26,358 nucleotides of DNA, from NCBI GenBank assembly GCA_900553225.1, contig USCV01000019.1:1-26358 (forward strand). The letters are read 5' to 3'. Shown here in pieces: positions 15,692-23,540 of the stretch. Made by a program: the position numbers and the translations under genes. Within the stretch, counting starts at the first letter, position 1. Every line of letters starts with the position of its first letter. The notes beneath the pieces were generated by a model, which saw only the letters and a program-made list of their open reading frames with translations, searched no databases and was not told where the DNA came from. This DNA is from an uncultured Clostridium sp. Lineage in GTDB: Bacteria; Bacillota; Clostridia; TANB77; CAG-508.

Positions 15692-16688
15692 ATGTTAAAA
15701 ATATTGTTTATGGGAACACCAGACTTTGCAAAAGAGTCACTAGAAAGCATTTTTGATGCAGGACATAATATTATAGGGGTTGTAACAAATCCAGATAAAC
15801 CTAAAGGTAGAGGACTTAAAATGGTAGCTTCTCCTGTAAAAGAATTTGCACTAGAAAAAAACTTAAAAATCTATCAACCTGTAAAAGTAAGAAATAATGA
15901 AGAATTTATAAATGAGATTAAAGATTTAAAACCAGATGTAATATGTGTTGTAGCATATGGAAAGATTCTTCCTAAAGATATTTTGGAAATTCCAAAATAC
16001 GGATGTATAAATGTTCATGCATCTTTATTACCTAAATATAGAGGTGCAGCTCCTATACAATGGGCAGTTATAAATGGAGAAAAAACAACAGGTGTAACAA
16101 CAATGTATATGGATGAAGGAATGGATACAGGTGATATGTTATTAAAACAAGAAGTTCGGAATAGAAGCAAATGAAACAACAGGAGAACTTTGGGAAAAAC
16201 TTTCTAAAATCGGCGGTAAGCTATTAGTAGAAACATTAAAGGGAATAGAAGATGGAACACTAAAAAGAACAAAACAAGATGAGAATTTTACTTTAGCTCC
16301 AATGCTAAAAAAAGAAATTGCACAAATTAATTGGGAAAAATATTCTGCAACTCAAATTAAAAATCTAGTAAGAGGTTTAAACCCAATTATGGGTGCCTAT
16401 ACTTTTCTAAAAGAAAAGAAGATTAAAATTTGGAATGTAGATGTAATAAATGAAGAAGAACTTATAAATCTTGATGAACAGTGGAGAACATATAAATATC
16501 GTTTAGAAGAGCTTGAAGCAGGAACAATTCTAATATCAGATGAAAAAATTGGTCTTTTTATTAAAGCTAAAGATGGAATTATTAGTGTAAATGAAATTCA
16601 AGGAGAAAATGCAAGAAGAATGAATATTAAAGATTACTTACGAGGAAATAATCTTCCAGTGGGAGAGATACTTGAATTTGTAAAGTAA
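15692..16688 (+). CDS. fmt: Methionyl-tRNA formyltransferase, read through a +1 shift at CGG 16157-16159
   Basis: Formylates Met-tRNAfMet using 10-formyl-tetrahydrofolate. The zero frame encodes normal Fmt through MDEGMDTGDMLLKQEV, then meets CGG at codon 156 and stops at TGA 16172-16174. Skipping C16157 gives EV-GIEANETTGELWEKLSK and a normal C-terminal domain ending at 16688; the recoded product is 331 residues, the usual length. The N-terminal catalytic domain carries PDKPKGRGLK, the active-site N-x-H in NVHASLLPKYRGAAPIQW, and the Asp of MDTGDM. The second fragment alone has no ribosome site and no catalytic domain. Read either as one functional gene with recoding or, less likely, as a sequencing or true frameshift. 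Confidence 0.88.
16154..16160 (+). other. Candidate +1 recoding site in fmt (GTT CGG A)
   Basis: The zero frame reads GTT CGG AAT AGA AGC AAA TGA. Dropping C16157 gives GTT GGA ATA GAA GCA AAT GAA, which matches the Fmt family with five residues between EV and ETTGEL, as in other firmicute Fmt proteins. It shares the form NYT CGG N with the three other sites in the window. Confidence 0.75.
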
Positions 16689-16727
16689 TATATATAAACT
16701 TTAATTATGAAAAAATTGCGAAAATAG

Positions 16728-16756
16728 TTGTAAAATTTTATATATATTGGTATACT
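16728..16756 (+). promoter_or_regulatory. Sigma-A promoter of the Asp23-family gene
   Basis: TTGTAA (16728-16733), a 17-bp spacer and TATACT (16751-16756) preceded by TGG (extended -10). This implies a 5' leader of about 75 nt ending in AAAGGAGG. An overlapping weaker alternative is TTGCGA (16716-16721) with TATATA (16739-16744). Confidence 0.6.
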
Positions 16757-16837
16757 TAATATACAAAAAATAAAAATTGTTAAATATTAAAACAGTAATA
16801 GCTTTATAGCTAATAGTTTTTTAAAGGAGGAATTTTT

Positions 16838-17245
16838 ATGGAAAATGAAGAAGTAAAAACAGATAAGGAAGAAATTGCATTACAAAGTAACAATATAAAA
16901 ATAGCAGATGATGTTGTAGCTGTAATTGCAGGAGTTGCAGTTTCAGAAGTAAACGGAGTTTATGAGATGTCAGGAGGTTTCGCTGGAGGAATTTCTGAAG
17001 TTTTAAGTGGTAAAAAGAATTTAGCAAAAGGAATCAAAGTAGAAGTAAATGATAAGACAACAAAAATTGATGTTAATATAATTGTAGAATATGGAACAAG
17101 AATACCAGATGTGGCTTTTGAAATTCAAAATAAAGTAAAAAAAGCAGTAGAGACTATGACAGGACTTTCTGTTGAAGAGGTTAATGTTCATGTACAAGGT
17201 GTAAATACAACTAATAAATTAGAAAATAAAGAAGCAAATAATTAG
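16838..17245 (+). CDS. Asp23/Gls24 family envelope stress protein
   Basis: Asp23 (DUF322) family, 135 residues. In Staphylococcus such proteins are membrane-associated through AmaP and are linked to cell-envelope homeostasis. Matches to the family: IADDVVAVIAGVAVSEVNGVYEM, the Gly-rich SGGFAGGISEVLSGKKNLAKGIKVEV, then the IVEYGTRIPDVAFEIQNKVKKAVETMTGLSVEEVNVHVQGV core. A strong AAAGGAGG site and its own promoter and GC-rich terminator suggest high expression independent of neighbours. An AmaP-like gene follows, a common pairing. Confidence 0.92.
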   Translation: MENEEVKTDKEEIALQSNNIKIADDVVAVIAGVAVSEVNGVYEMSGGFAGGISEVLSGKKNLAKGIKVEVNDKTTKIDVNIIVEYGTRIPDVAFEIQNKVKKAVETMTGLSVEEVNVHVQGVNTTNKLENKEANN

Positions 17246-17247
17246 TT

Positions 17248-17294
17248 AAAATGGCACGTGGGGGTTTACAAAAATATTGCCACGTGCCATTTTT
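17248..17294 (+). terminator. Strong GC-rich terminator after the Asp23-family gene
   Basis: A perfect 14-bp stem (17248-17261 with 17280-17293) containing the palindrome CACGTG in each arm, an 18-nt loop and a short T-run. It is the most GC-rich hairpin in the window. Confidence 0.8.
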
Positions 17295-17382
17295 AAGTCT
17301 TAAATTATAAATTAATTAACCAATATATGAATTACACAATAATGAAAGTTTTACAAAAATACAAAAGAAGGAAGGTAATAAA

Positions 17383-17934
17383 ATGAAATTAATAGAGAAA
17401 ATAATTTTAGTAATTTATTCTATTATAATGTTAATATTATCGTTAATTTTCTGCTTATTGATATTTAGATGGGCTGATATTAATTTAGTTCAAAACTCAA
17501 TTATGAATGTATTAAATAACACTATTTATAGCAGTATTGCCTTGGCAATTTGTGTTATTTTTATATTAATGTCAATAAGATGTATTTTCTTCATAAGTAA
17601 AAAGAGTGATTATTATAAAAATGATATTTTACTTAAAAATAAAGAAGGAAAACTTATTATTACAAAGGTAACCATAGAGAATTTAGTAAATAATGTAATC
17701 AAAGGGTTTGAAAGTGCTCAAGAAGTAACAACTAAAGTTAAGTTTGACAAAGAAAATAATGTTATTATTAATATTAGCTTATTAGCAAAAGAACAGGCAA
17801 ACATGAAGGAACTATCTAATAATATACAAGTGAAAGTAAAAGAAGCCATAAAAAAGGCATCAGATTTAGATGTTAAAGAAATTAATGTAAAAGTGAAAAA
17901 TATAGAAACAGCGAAAAATATTATACAAGAATAG
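17383..17934 (+). CDS. amaP: AmaP-like alkaline shock membrane anchor protein
   Basis: A 183-residue protein with two N-terminal membrane segments (about 7-28 and 49-72), then a soluble domain beginning KEGKLIITKVTIENLVNNVIKG, which resembles the Asp23 fold seen in AmaP proteins. In Staphylococcus AmaP tethers Asp23 at the membrane, and the adjacent Asp23-family gene fits that role here. The strong terminator between the two genes suggests separate control. GGAAGG precedes the ATG, and nusB follows after 19 bp. The name rests on architecture and context more than on a long conserved motif. Confidence 0.75.
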   Translation: MKLIEKIILVIYSIIMLILSLIFCLLIFRWADINLVQNSIMNVLNNTIYSSIALAICVIFILMSIRCIFFISKKSDYYKNDILLKNKEGKLIITKVTIENLVNNVIKGFESAQEVTTKVKFDKENNVIINISLLAKEQANMKELSNNIQVKVKEAIKKASDLDVKEINVKVKNIETAKNIIQE

Positions 17935-17953
17935 AAAGGTTAAGGGATGATAA

Positions 17954-18370
17954 ATGAACAAGTCAGCTTCAAGAGAACTTGCATTTCAACTATTGTACAG
18001 TACTCAAATTCAAAAAGAAATGGAAGAAGAACAATTTGAATTATTTTGTCAAAATAATGAAATAGAAGATGAAAAAGTAAAAGCTTATATAAAAGATATT
18101 TTATTTGGAGTAAAATCGAAAGAAAGAGAAATTGAAAAACTTATTTCAGATAATTTAAAAAAAGGATGGAATATAGAAAGAATTTCAAAAGTAGATATTA
18201 CATTACTAAAAATTGCAATTTATGAGATAAATGAAAAAAATATTCCTTATAAAATTGTTATAAATGAAGCGGTTGAACTTGCAAAAAAATATGCTGAAGA
18301 TGCATCACCTGCTTTTATTAATGGTGTTTTAGCAAGTATTATCAAACAAAATGATATTAAGGGAGAGTAA
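17954..18370 (+). CDS. nusB: Transcription antitermination factor NusB
   Basis: RNA-binding protein that with NusE (S10) joins rRNA antitermination complexes. 138 residues, all-helical. The family pattern SRELAFQLLYSTQIQ opens the protein, and the conserved WNIERISKVDITLLKIAIYEI and PYKIVINEAVELAKKYAEDASPAFINGVLASI form the C-terminal half. It lies upstream of xseA, the usual Clostridia order (asp23-nusB-xseA-xseB). Confidence 0.95.
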   Translation: MNKSASRELAFQLLYSTQIQKEMEEEQFELFCQNNEIEDEKVKAYIKDILFGVKSKEREIEKLISDNLKKGWNIERISKVDITLLKIAIYEINEKNIPYKIVINEAVELAKKYAEDASPAFINGVLASIIKQNDIKGE

Positions 18371-18381
18371 AAATAATTAGA

Positions 18382-19584
18382 ATGGAATATAATGCAATAA
18401 CAGTATCTGATTTAAATCAATATATAAAAAACAAAATAGATGCAGATGAATATCTTAATAATGTGCTTGTAAAAGGTGAAATTTCAAATTTTAAACATCA
18501 TTATACTGGACACATGTATTTTACGTTAAAAGATGAAAAATCATTAATAAAATGTATTATGTTTAAAGGTTATACTACAAATTTAAATTTTATCCCGAAA
18601 GATGGAATGAAAGTACTTCTACTTGGTTCCATTTCAGTTTTTGAAAGAGATGGTGTATATCAAATATATGTAAAAGCAATGCAGGAAGACGGAATTGGAA
18701 ATTTATATCGTGAATATGAAAAATTGAAACAAAAACTAGAAAATGAAGGATTGTTTTCAAAAGAACATAAAAAGCAAATTCCATGTATGCCAAAGACAAT
18801 AGGGGTTTTAACATCTAATACAGGAGCAGTTATTCGAGATATTATTAATGTATCTACAAGAAGAAATCCAAATGTACGTATATTATTATATCCTGTTCCA
18901 GTGCAAGGAGAAGGAGCAGCTATAAAAATTGCAGAAGCAATTAAATTTATGAATAATAAACAGTTAGCAGATGTTTTAATTGTTGCAAGAGGAGGAGGAT
19001 CACTAGAAGACCTATGGCCTTTTAATGAAGAAATACTTGCAAGGGCAATTTATGAATCAAAAATCCCAATAATTTCTGCAGTAGGACATGAAACAGATTT
19101 TACAATATCAGATTTTGTGGCAGATTTAAGAGCACCGACACCTTCGGCTGCAGCAGAACTTGCAGTGCCCAATATAGAAGATATTAAAGAAAAAATACAT
19201 ATATATGAAGTAAGATATAAACAAGCATTAAGAAAAAAATTAGAAATAATGAAACTTAGATATGAAAAATGCATGTCTAGTAGAGCATTTAAAGATCCTC
19301 TAAAACAGGTTAATGATAATTATATTATCTTAGATAATATAATTAAACAAATGCATCTGGCAACTACAAACAGAATTGTAAAAGAAAAAGAAAAAGCAAT
19401 AAAATTAATTTCAAAAGTTGATGCTTTAAGTCCACTTAAAACATTAACAAGAGGATATTGCATTACAACAAAAGGAAAAGAAGTATTAAAATCAATAAAT
19501 GAATTAAAAGTAGACGATGAGATAGATATTAGATTTATTGATGGCTTCTCAAGAGCAAAAATATTAGAAAAAGGAGAAAAATAA
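18382..19584 (+). CDS. xseA: Exodeoxyribonuclease VII large subunit
   Basis: Catalytic subunit of ExoVII, which degrades single-stranded DNA from both ends. 400 residues. The N-terminal OB-fold has VKGEISNFKHHYTGHMYFTLKD. The catalytic domain has GVLTSNTGAVIRDIINVSTRR (near 136), VARGGGSLEDLWPFNEE (near 205) and SAVGHETDFTISDFVADLRA (near 232) followed by PTPSAAAELAVP. A coiled coil follows, then the C-terminal segment ending in GYCITTKGKEVLKS. The GGGAG site before the ATG is somewhat distant (about 16 nt). It lies 11 bp after nusB; xseB is one gene downstream. Confidence 0.95.
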   Translation: MEYNAITVSDLNQYIKNKIDADEYLNNVLVKGEISNFKHHYTGHMYFTLKDEKSLIKCIMFKGYTTNLNFIPKDGMKVLLLGSISVFERDGVYQIYVKAMQEDGIGNLYREYEKLKQKLENEGLFSKEHKKQIPCMPKTIGVLTSNTGAVIRDIINVSTRRNPNVRILLYPVPVQGEGAAIKIAEAIKFMNNKQLADVLIVARGGGSLEDLWPFNEEILARAIYESKIPIISAVGHETDFTISDFVADLRAPTPSAAAELAVPNIEDIKEKIHIYEVRYKQALRKKLEIMKLRYEKCMSSRAFKDPLKQVNDNYIILDNIIKQMHLATTNRIVKEKEKAIKLISKVDALSPLKTLTRGYCITTKGKEVLKSINELKVDDEIDIRFIDGFSRAKILEKGEK

Positions 19585-19586
19585 AA

Positions 19587-20075
19587 ATGAAGAATAAAAT
19601 TTTAGGTAGTATAATCATTGTAACAATAATAATAACTGCGATTGTAATGATATTTTATGGATATAAAATTATTAAACAAAACAATTCTTCTGAAACAGTT
19701 TCTAATAGTGTGAATAATGAGAATAAAATAGAAAATAATACTGTTAACACTAATAACTCAGAAAATGAGGTTAAAAATACAGAAGAAAACGTTGTAGATA
19801 ATAAAGAAAATGAGATACAAAATAATACTACTGAGAACAAAACAAACGAAAATATATCAAATAATAATAGCAGTGAAATTACGGGTGCAACAAATGAAGA
19901 TAAAGCAATTAATATTGTGAAGAAAAATTGGGGAAATGAACAAGGCGTTTATTTTGTAACTATGGGAATTGACGCCAAGGGTAGATATATAGTTACAGTA
20001 AATGATTCTTCAACAACAGCAATTTTTGCATGGTATGCAGTAAACGTAGAAACTGGAGAATTTGAAGTACAATAG
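19587..20075 (+). CDS. Membrane-anchored protein with Asn/Glu-rich linker and PepSY-like domain
   Basis: 162 residues. A single hydrophobic N-terminal segment (about 7-27) acts as anchor or uncleaved signal; no lipobox Cys is visible. A long linker (about 30-95) of Asn, Glu, Thr and Ser resembles a cell-wall spacer. The C-terminal 65 residues (EDKAINIVKKNWG ... RYIVTV ... WYAVNVETGEFEV) have the helix-strand pattern ending in V-x-x-x-TGE that is common in PepSY-type extracytoplasmic domains. Function unknown; the domain call is an inference from pattern. It is unusual in separating xseA from xseB, but is tightly packed with both. Confidence 0.7.
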   Translation: MKNKILGSIIIVTIIITAIVMIFYGYKIIKQNNSSETVSNSVNNENKIENNTVNTNNSENEVKNTEENVVDNKENEIQNNTTENKTNENISNNNSSEITGATNEDKAINIVKKNWGNEQGVYFVTMGIDAKGRYIVTVNDSSTTAIFAWYAVNVETGEFEVQ

Positions 20076-20089
20076 GAGGAAATGTTAAA

Positions 20090-20326
20090 TTGGAAATAGA
20101 TAATATGAGTTTTGAAGATATTATGAAAAGTCTAGAAAGCATTGCAAATGAATTAGAAAGCGGAAAATTAAACCTAGATGAATCTGTAGAAAAGTTTGAA
20201 GAAGGAATTAAACTTTCAAAAAAATGTAATGAGATTCTAGATAAAGCAGAAAAAAAGATTTCAATGTTAGTTTCAGGAAACGAAAATGAAGTAAAAGAAC
20301 AAGATTTTAACATAGAATCAAATTGA
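20090..20326 (+). CDS. xseB: Exodeoxyribonuclease VII small subunit
   Basis: 78 residues, helical hairpin, regulatory partner of XseA. The family core MSFEDIMKSLESIANELESGKLNLDESVEKFEEGIKL is plain. I use the TTG at 20090 because the strong AGGAGG (20074-20079) is 10 nt upstream; the ATG at 20105, where most homologues start, would be 25 nt away. A short out-of-frame ATG (20082) also follows that site. Confidence 0.9.
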   Translation: MEIDNMSFEDIMKSLESIANELESGKLNLDESVEKFEEGIKLSKKCNEILDKAEKKISMLVSGNENEVKEQDFNIESN

Positions 20327-20373
20327 GCTATACTTTAGCTTGTTAGTTTTAATTTTAAGGGGATTAGAAGCAT

Positions 20374-20805
20374 ATGAATTTTTTTATACAATACAAATAT
20401 TTACTAACACCATTTTTAATATGGTTTTGTATACAAACTTTTAAAGTTTTTTATGACTTAGTAAAAACGAAAAAGTTTAATTTTAAAAGAATAATGGGAG
20501 CTGGAGGAATGCCAAGTTCTCATTCAGCGGTGGTAACATGTTTGGCAACAATGGTTGGAAAGTCACAAGGCATTGAAACACCAATATTTGCAGTGTCTGT
20601 GGTTTTTGCTTTTGTAGTTATGTATGATGCAGCTGGAATTAGAAGAGCGGCAGGAAAACAGGCTAAATTATTAAACAAGATAATTGAAACACCAGGGCTA
20701 TCAGGCGTGCAAGTATCAGAAAGGCTAGTGGAGGTACTTGGTCATACACCAACACAAGTGGTAGTTGGAGCAATAATAGGAATTATAGTTGGGCTAATTA
20801 TTTAA
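20374..20805 (+). CDS. Divergent PAP2 family membrane protein (DUF212, YuiD-like)
   Basis: 143 residues with three to four hydrophobic segments. Family motifs: AGGMPSSHSAVV (near 47), which resembles the PAP2 phosphatase SGHS motif, then YDAAGIRRAAGKQAKLLN (about 85-102) and the LGHTPTQVVVGAIIGI C-terminus. The family is thought to be acid-phosphatase-like, but no substrate is established. It sits between xseB and fhs with its own GGGG ribosome site. No specific partner is evident. Confidence 0.9.
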   Translation: MNFFIQYKYLLTPFLIWFCIQTFKVFYDLVKTKKFNFKRIMGAGGMPSSHSAVVTCLATMVGKSQGIETPIFAVSVVFAFVVMYDAAGIRRAAGKQAKLLNKIIETPGLSGVQVSERLVEVLGHTPTQVVVGAIIGIIVGLII

Positions 20806-20828
20806 CGTCTAAAAGGAGATGATTAGTA

Positions 20829-22491
20829 GTGAATGATATAGAAATTGCAAATAGTGTTGAATTAGATAAAATAGAAAATATAGCTAAAAAAATTGATATA
20901 AGTGAAGAAGAATTAGAATGCTATGGAAAGTATAAAGCAAAAATAAATTACAGTGTTTATGAAAAAAAGAAAGATGATAAGGACGGAAAACTTATATTAG
21001 TAACAGCTATTAACCCAACACCATTAGGAGAAGGGAAAACTACAACTGCAATTGGTTTAGCAGATGGATTGCAGGCAATTGAAAAAAAATCAATAGTACT
21101 TCTTAGAGAACCTTCACTTGGACCTGTTTTTGGACTAAAAGGTGGAGCAACTGGGGGAGGCTTTTCTCAAGTTGCTCCTATGGAAGATATTAATTTACAT
21201 TTTACAGGTGATATTCATGCAATTACTACAGCAAATAATTTACTATCTGCCATTATCGATAATCACATTTTTCAAGGAAATGCTTTAGATATAAAAACAG
21301 TTACTTGGAAAAGATGTGTAGACTTGAATGATAGACAATTAAGAAAAGTAAATACAGGTCTTTCTGGTGAAAAAAATATGGAGCCTAGAATGGATGGCTT
21401 TGATATTACTGTTGCTTCAGAAATTATGGCTGTATTTTGCTTAGCTGAAAACTTACAGGACTTAAAAAGAAGAATTGGCAATATTATAATAGGCTATAAT
21501 AGTCTGGAAGAGCCTATTAAAGTAAAAGATTTAAAAGCTGAAGGCTCACTTACTGTACTATTAAAAGATGCATTTAACCCCAACTTAGTTCAAACATTAG
21601 AACATACTCCGGGGATAATTCATGGTGGACCATTTGCCAATATTGCACACGGATGTAATAGTTTAATTGCAACGAAAATGGCATTAAAATTAGCTGATTA
21701 TGTTGTTACAGAAGCTGGATTTGGAGCAGATTTAGGAGCAGAGAAATTTTTAGATATAAAATGTAGAAAGCTAGGAAAAGTGCCAGATGCAGTTGTTTGC
21801 GTTGCAACAATAAAAGCACTAAAATATCATGGAGGAGCAAAAAAAGAAGAAATTGAAAATGAAAATTTAGTTGCTCTAGAAAATGGAATACATAATTTGC
21901 TAAAACATATAGATAATATAAAAAATAAATTTAAATTAAATGTAATTGTTGCAATAAATAAGTTTAATTATGATACAAAAAAAGAAATTAATTTTTTAGA
22001 AGAAGTCTTAAATAAAAATAACATACAAATAAGTCTAGTTGAATCTTGGGGACAAGGATCTAAAGGTGCAAAAGATTTAGCCTGCAAGGTTGTATCTTTA
22101 ACTGACTTAAATAATAATTTTAATTATATTTATGAATTACATAATTCTATAGAAGAAAAAATCAGAAAAGTTTGTGTTGAGATTTATGGAGCAGAAGGTA
22201 TTAAATGTTCAGAAAATGTTAAAAATAAAATAGAAAAAATAAAAAAATTAGGATATGAAAAACTGCCTATTTGTATTGCAAAAACTCCATTTTCTTTTTC
22301 AGATGATCCAAAGAATTTAGAATGCAAGGAGCCTTTCTATATTCATATAAACGATATTGAAATAAAGGCTGGTGCTGAATTTATAGTAGTTTATACTCGG
22401 AAAAATGTTAACTATGCCAGGACTTCCAAAAAGACCTGCTGCTGAAAAAATTGATATTGATGAAAAAGGTAATATAATAGGTATATTTTAA
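20829..22491 (+). CDS. fhs: Formate-tetrahydrofolate ligase, read through a +1 shift at CGG 22398-22400
   Basis: Makes 10-formyl-tetrahydrofolate from formate, THF and ATP; it supplies Fmt and purine synthesis. GTG start at 20829 with AAAGGAG 10 nt upstream. Landmarks: ITAINPTPLGEGKTTTAIGLADGL (ATP-binding, near 58), LREPSLGPVFGLKGGATGGG and the HFTGDIHAITTANN segment. The zero frame reads to GAEFIVVYT, then CGG (codon 524), and ends at TGA 22443-22445, about 30 residues short. Skipping C22398 gives YT-GKMLTMPGLPKRPAAEKI and a normal end at 22491; the recoded product is 553 residues, close to the usual 556. TMPGLP is a family hallmark, so the +1 frame is clearly the native one. Confidence 0.92.
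22395..22401 (+). other. Candidate +1 recoding site in fhs (ACT CGG A)
   Basis: The zero frame reads ACT CGG AAA AAT; omitting C22398 gives ACT GGA AAA ATG TTA ACT ATG CCA. The restored Thr-Gly precedes the conserved TMPGLP C-terminal motif. The post-shift codon is the conserved Gly of TGK. Confidence 0.8.
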
Positions 22492-22503
22492 ATTATAAAG
22501 TAT

Positions 22504-22550
22504 AATTTCACCTCTTTTAGGAAAAAATATGGAATAAATGAGGTGAAATT
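22504..22550 (+). promoter_or_regulatory. Hairpin sequestering the sleB ribosome-binding site
   Basis: AATTTCACCTC (22504-22514) pairs perfectly over 11 bp with GAGGTGAAATT (22540-22550). The right arm contains the Shine-Dalgarno sequence GAGGTG and ends 2 nt before the ATG at 22553. It could block sleB translation on read-through transcripts from fhs, or act as a weak fhs terminator (four T follow). Confidence 0.6.
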
Positions 22551-22552
22551 TT

Positions 22553-23242
22553 ATGTTTAAAAATAAAAAAGTAAGGAATATTTTTATTATCGGAAGTATA
22601 TTCATTCTTTTTATATCTTATAACGTTTTCTTTAGAAATGATGAAATATTAGCATTATCCAAATACGGTTCCAGAGGAAATGAAGTAATACAAATTCAGA
22701 CAAAATTAAAAAGATGGGGATATTATAGTGGAAATGTAGATGGAATATATGGAAGTCAAACCCTTTCAGCAGTTAAGTGGTTTCAATCCAAAAATGGACT
22801 TGTAGCAGATGGAATAGCAGGTAAGAAGACATTAGAAGCAATGGGAATTTTTTCATCATCTAATACATCAACTGGTAATTCTAGCACAAACTCAAGCGAT
22901 TTAAATTTGCTTAGTAGATTAATTTATGGAGAAGCAAGAGGAGAGCCCTATACTGGGCAAGTTGCAGTGGGCGCTGTAGTTTTGAATAGAGTCAAAAATT
23001 CATCTTTTCCAAATAGTATAGCAGGAGTAATATATCAAAGTGGAGCATTTAATGTTGTGAATGATGGACAAATAAATCTAACTCCTAATGATACTGCAAG
23101 AAAAGCAGCTCGAGATGCTTTAAATGGATGGGATCCATCATATGGAGCAATTTATTACTTTAATCCATCAACTGCAACCAATAAGTGGATATGGTCTAGA
23201 CCACAAACAGTTACAATTGGTAAACACAGATTCTGCAAGTAA
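22553..23242 (+). CDS. sleB: SleB-like spore cortex-lytic / cell-wall hydrolase
   Basis: 229 residues. An N-terminal hydrophobic segment (about 9-25) is followed by a peptidoglycan-binding domain (PG_binding_1, about 34-100: SKYGSRGNEVIQIQTKLKRW, GIYGSQTLSAVKWFQ, VADGIAGKKTLEAMG), a Ser/Thr/Asn linker, and a Hydrolase_2 domain (about 122-229) with LIYGEARGEPYTGQVAVGAV, where the Glu of the GEARGE motif is catalytic in the SleB/CwlJ family, then YYFNP and IGKHRFCK at the end. In spore formers SleB hydrolyses cortex muramic-delta-lactam glycan at germination. The usual partner ypeB is not next to it. A vegetative SleB-like hydrolase cannot be excluded. Confidence 0.88.
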   Translation: MFKNKKVRNIFIIGSIFILFISYNVFFRNDEILALSKYGSRGNEVIQIQTKLKRWGYYSGNVDGIYGSQTLSAVKWFQSKNGLVADGIAGKKTLEAMGIFSSSNTSTGNSSTNSSDLNLLSRLIYGEARGEPYTGQVAVGAVVLNRVKNSSFPNSIAGVIYQSGAFNVVNDGQINLTPNDTARKAARDALNGWDPSYGAIYYFNPSTATNKWIWSRPQTVTIGKHRFCK

Positions 23243-23322
23243 AATATAATATATTACTAATATCATAACTGAAGTTTGCATAAACTAATAGTATAGATAT
23301 TTTATAGTTAGTAGTTTAAAAA

Positions 23323-23372
23323 TTAAAGCTTAAATATGTAAGATGAAAAATTTTTACATATTTGAGCTTTAA
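23323..23372. terminator. Long hairpin after sleB, possible terminator
   Basis: Two 19-base arms (23323-23341 and 23354-23372) pair throughout with one T-G wobble on the plus strand, around a 12-nt loop. There is no immediate T-run after the right arm, so it may be a 3'-end stabiliser or an imperfect terminator of sleB. Confidence 0.55.
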
Positions 23373-23504
23373 AAGTTTTAGTAAATTAAAATTATTAATT
23401 ATATTTTATATAATTTTTTTAAAAAGGTTTTTCACAATAAATTTAGTAAAGATAGTAACTTATCATAAATATAATAAAAACTCTATTTTAATTCATAAAA
23501 TATA

Positions 23505-23513
23505 TGGTATAAT
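23505..23513 (+). promoter_or_regulatory. Extended -10 promoter of the transglutaminase-like gene
   Basis: TGGTATAAT, a perfect extended -10, 27 bp before the ATG at 23541. No clear -35 is present; extended -10 promoters can work without one. Confidence 0.5.
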
Positions 23514-23540
23514 AATAATGGAAAAGAGGATTAATTATAT

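Larger units (their letters stand above)
23243..23540. other. AT-rich intergenic region, 298 bp
   Basis: It holds the long hairpin at 23323-23372 and the promoter of the transglutaminase-like gene near its end. A 60-codon open frame inside it has no ribosome site and no recognisable product. I see nothing else. Confidence 0.6.
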
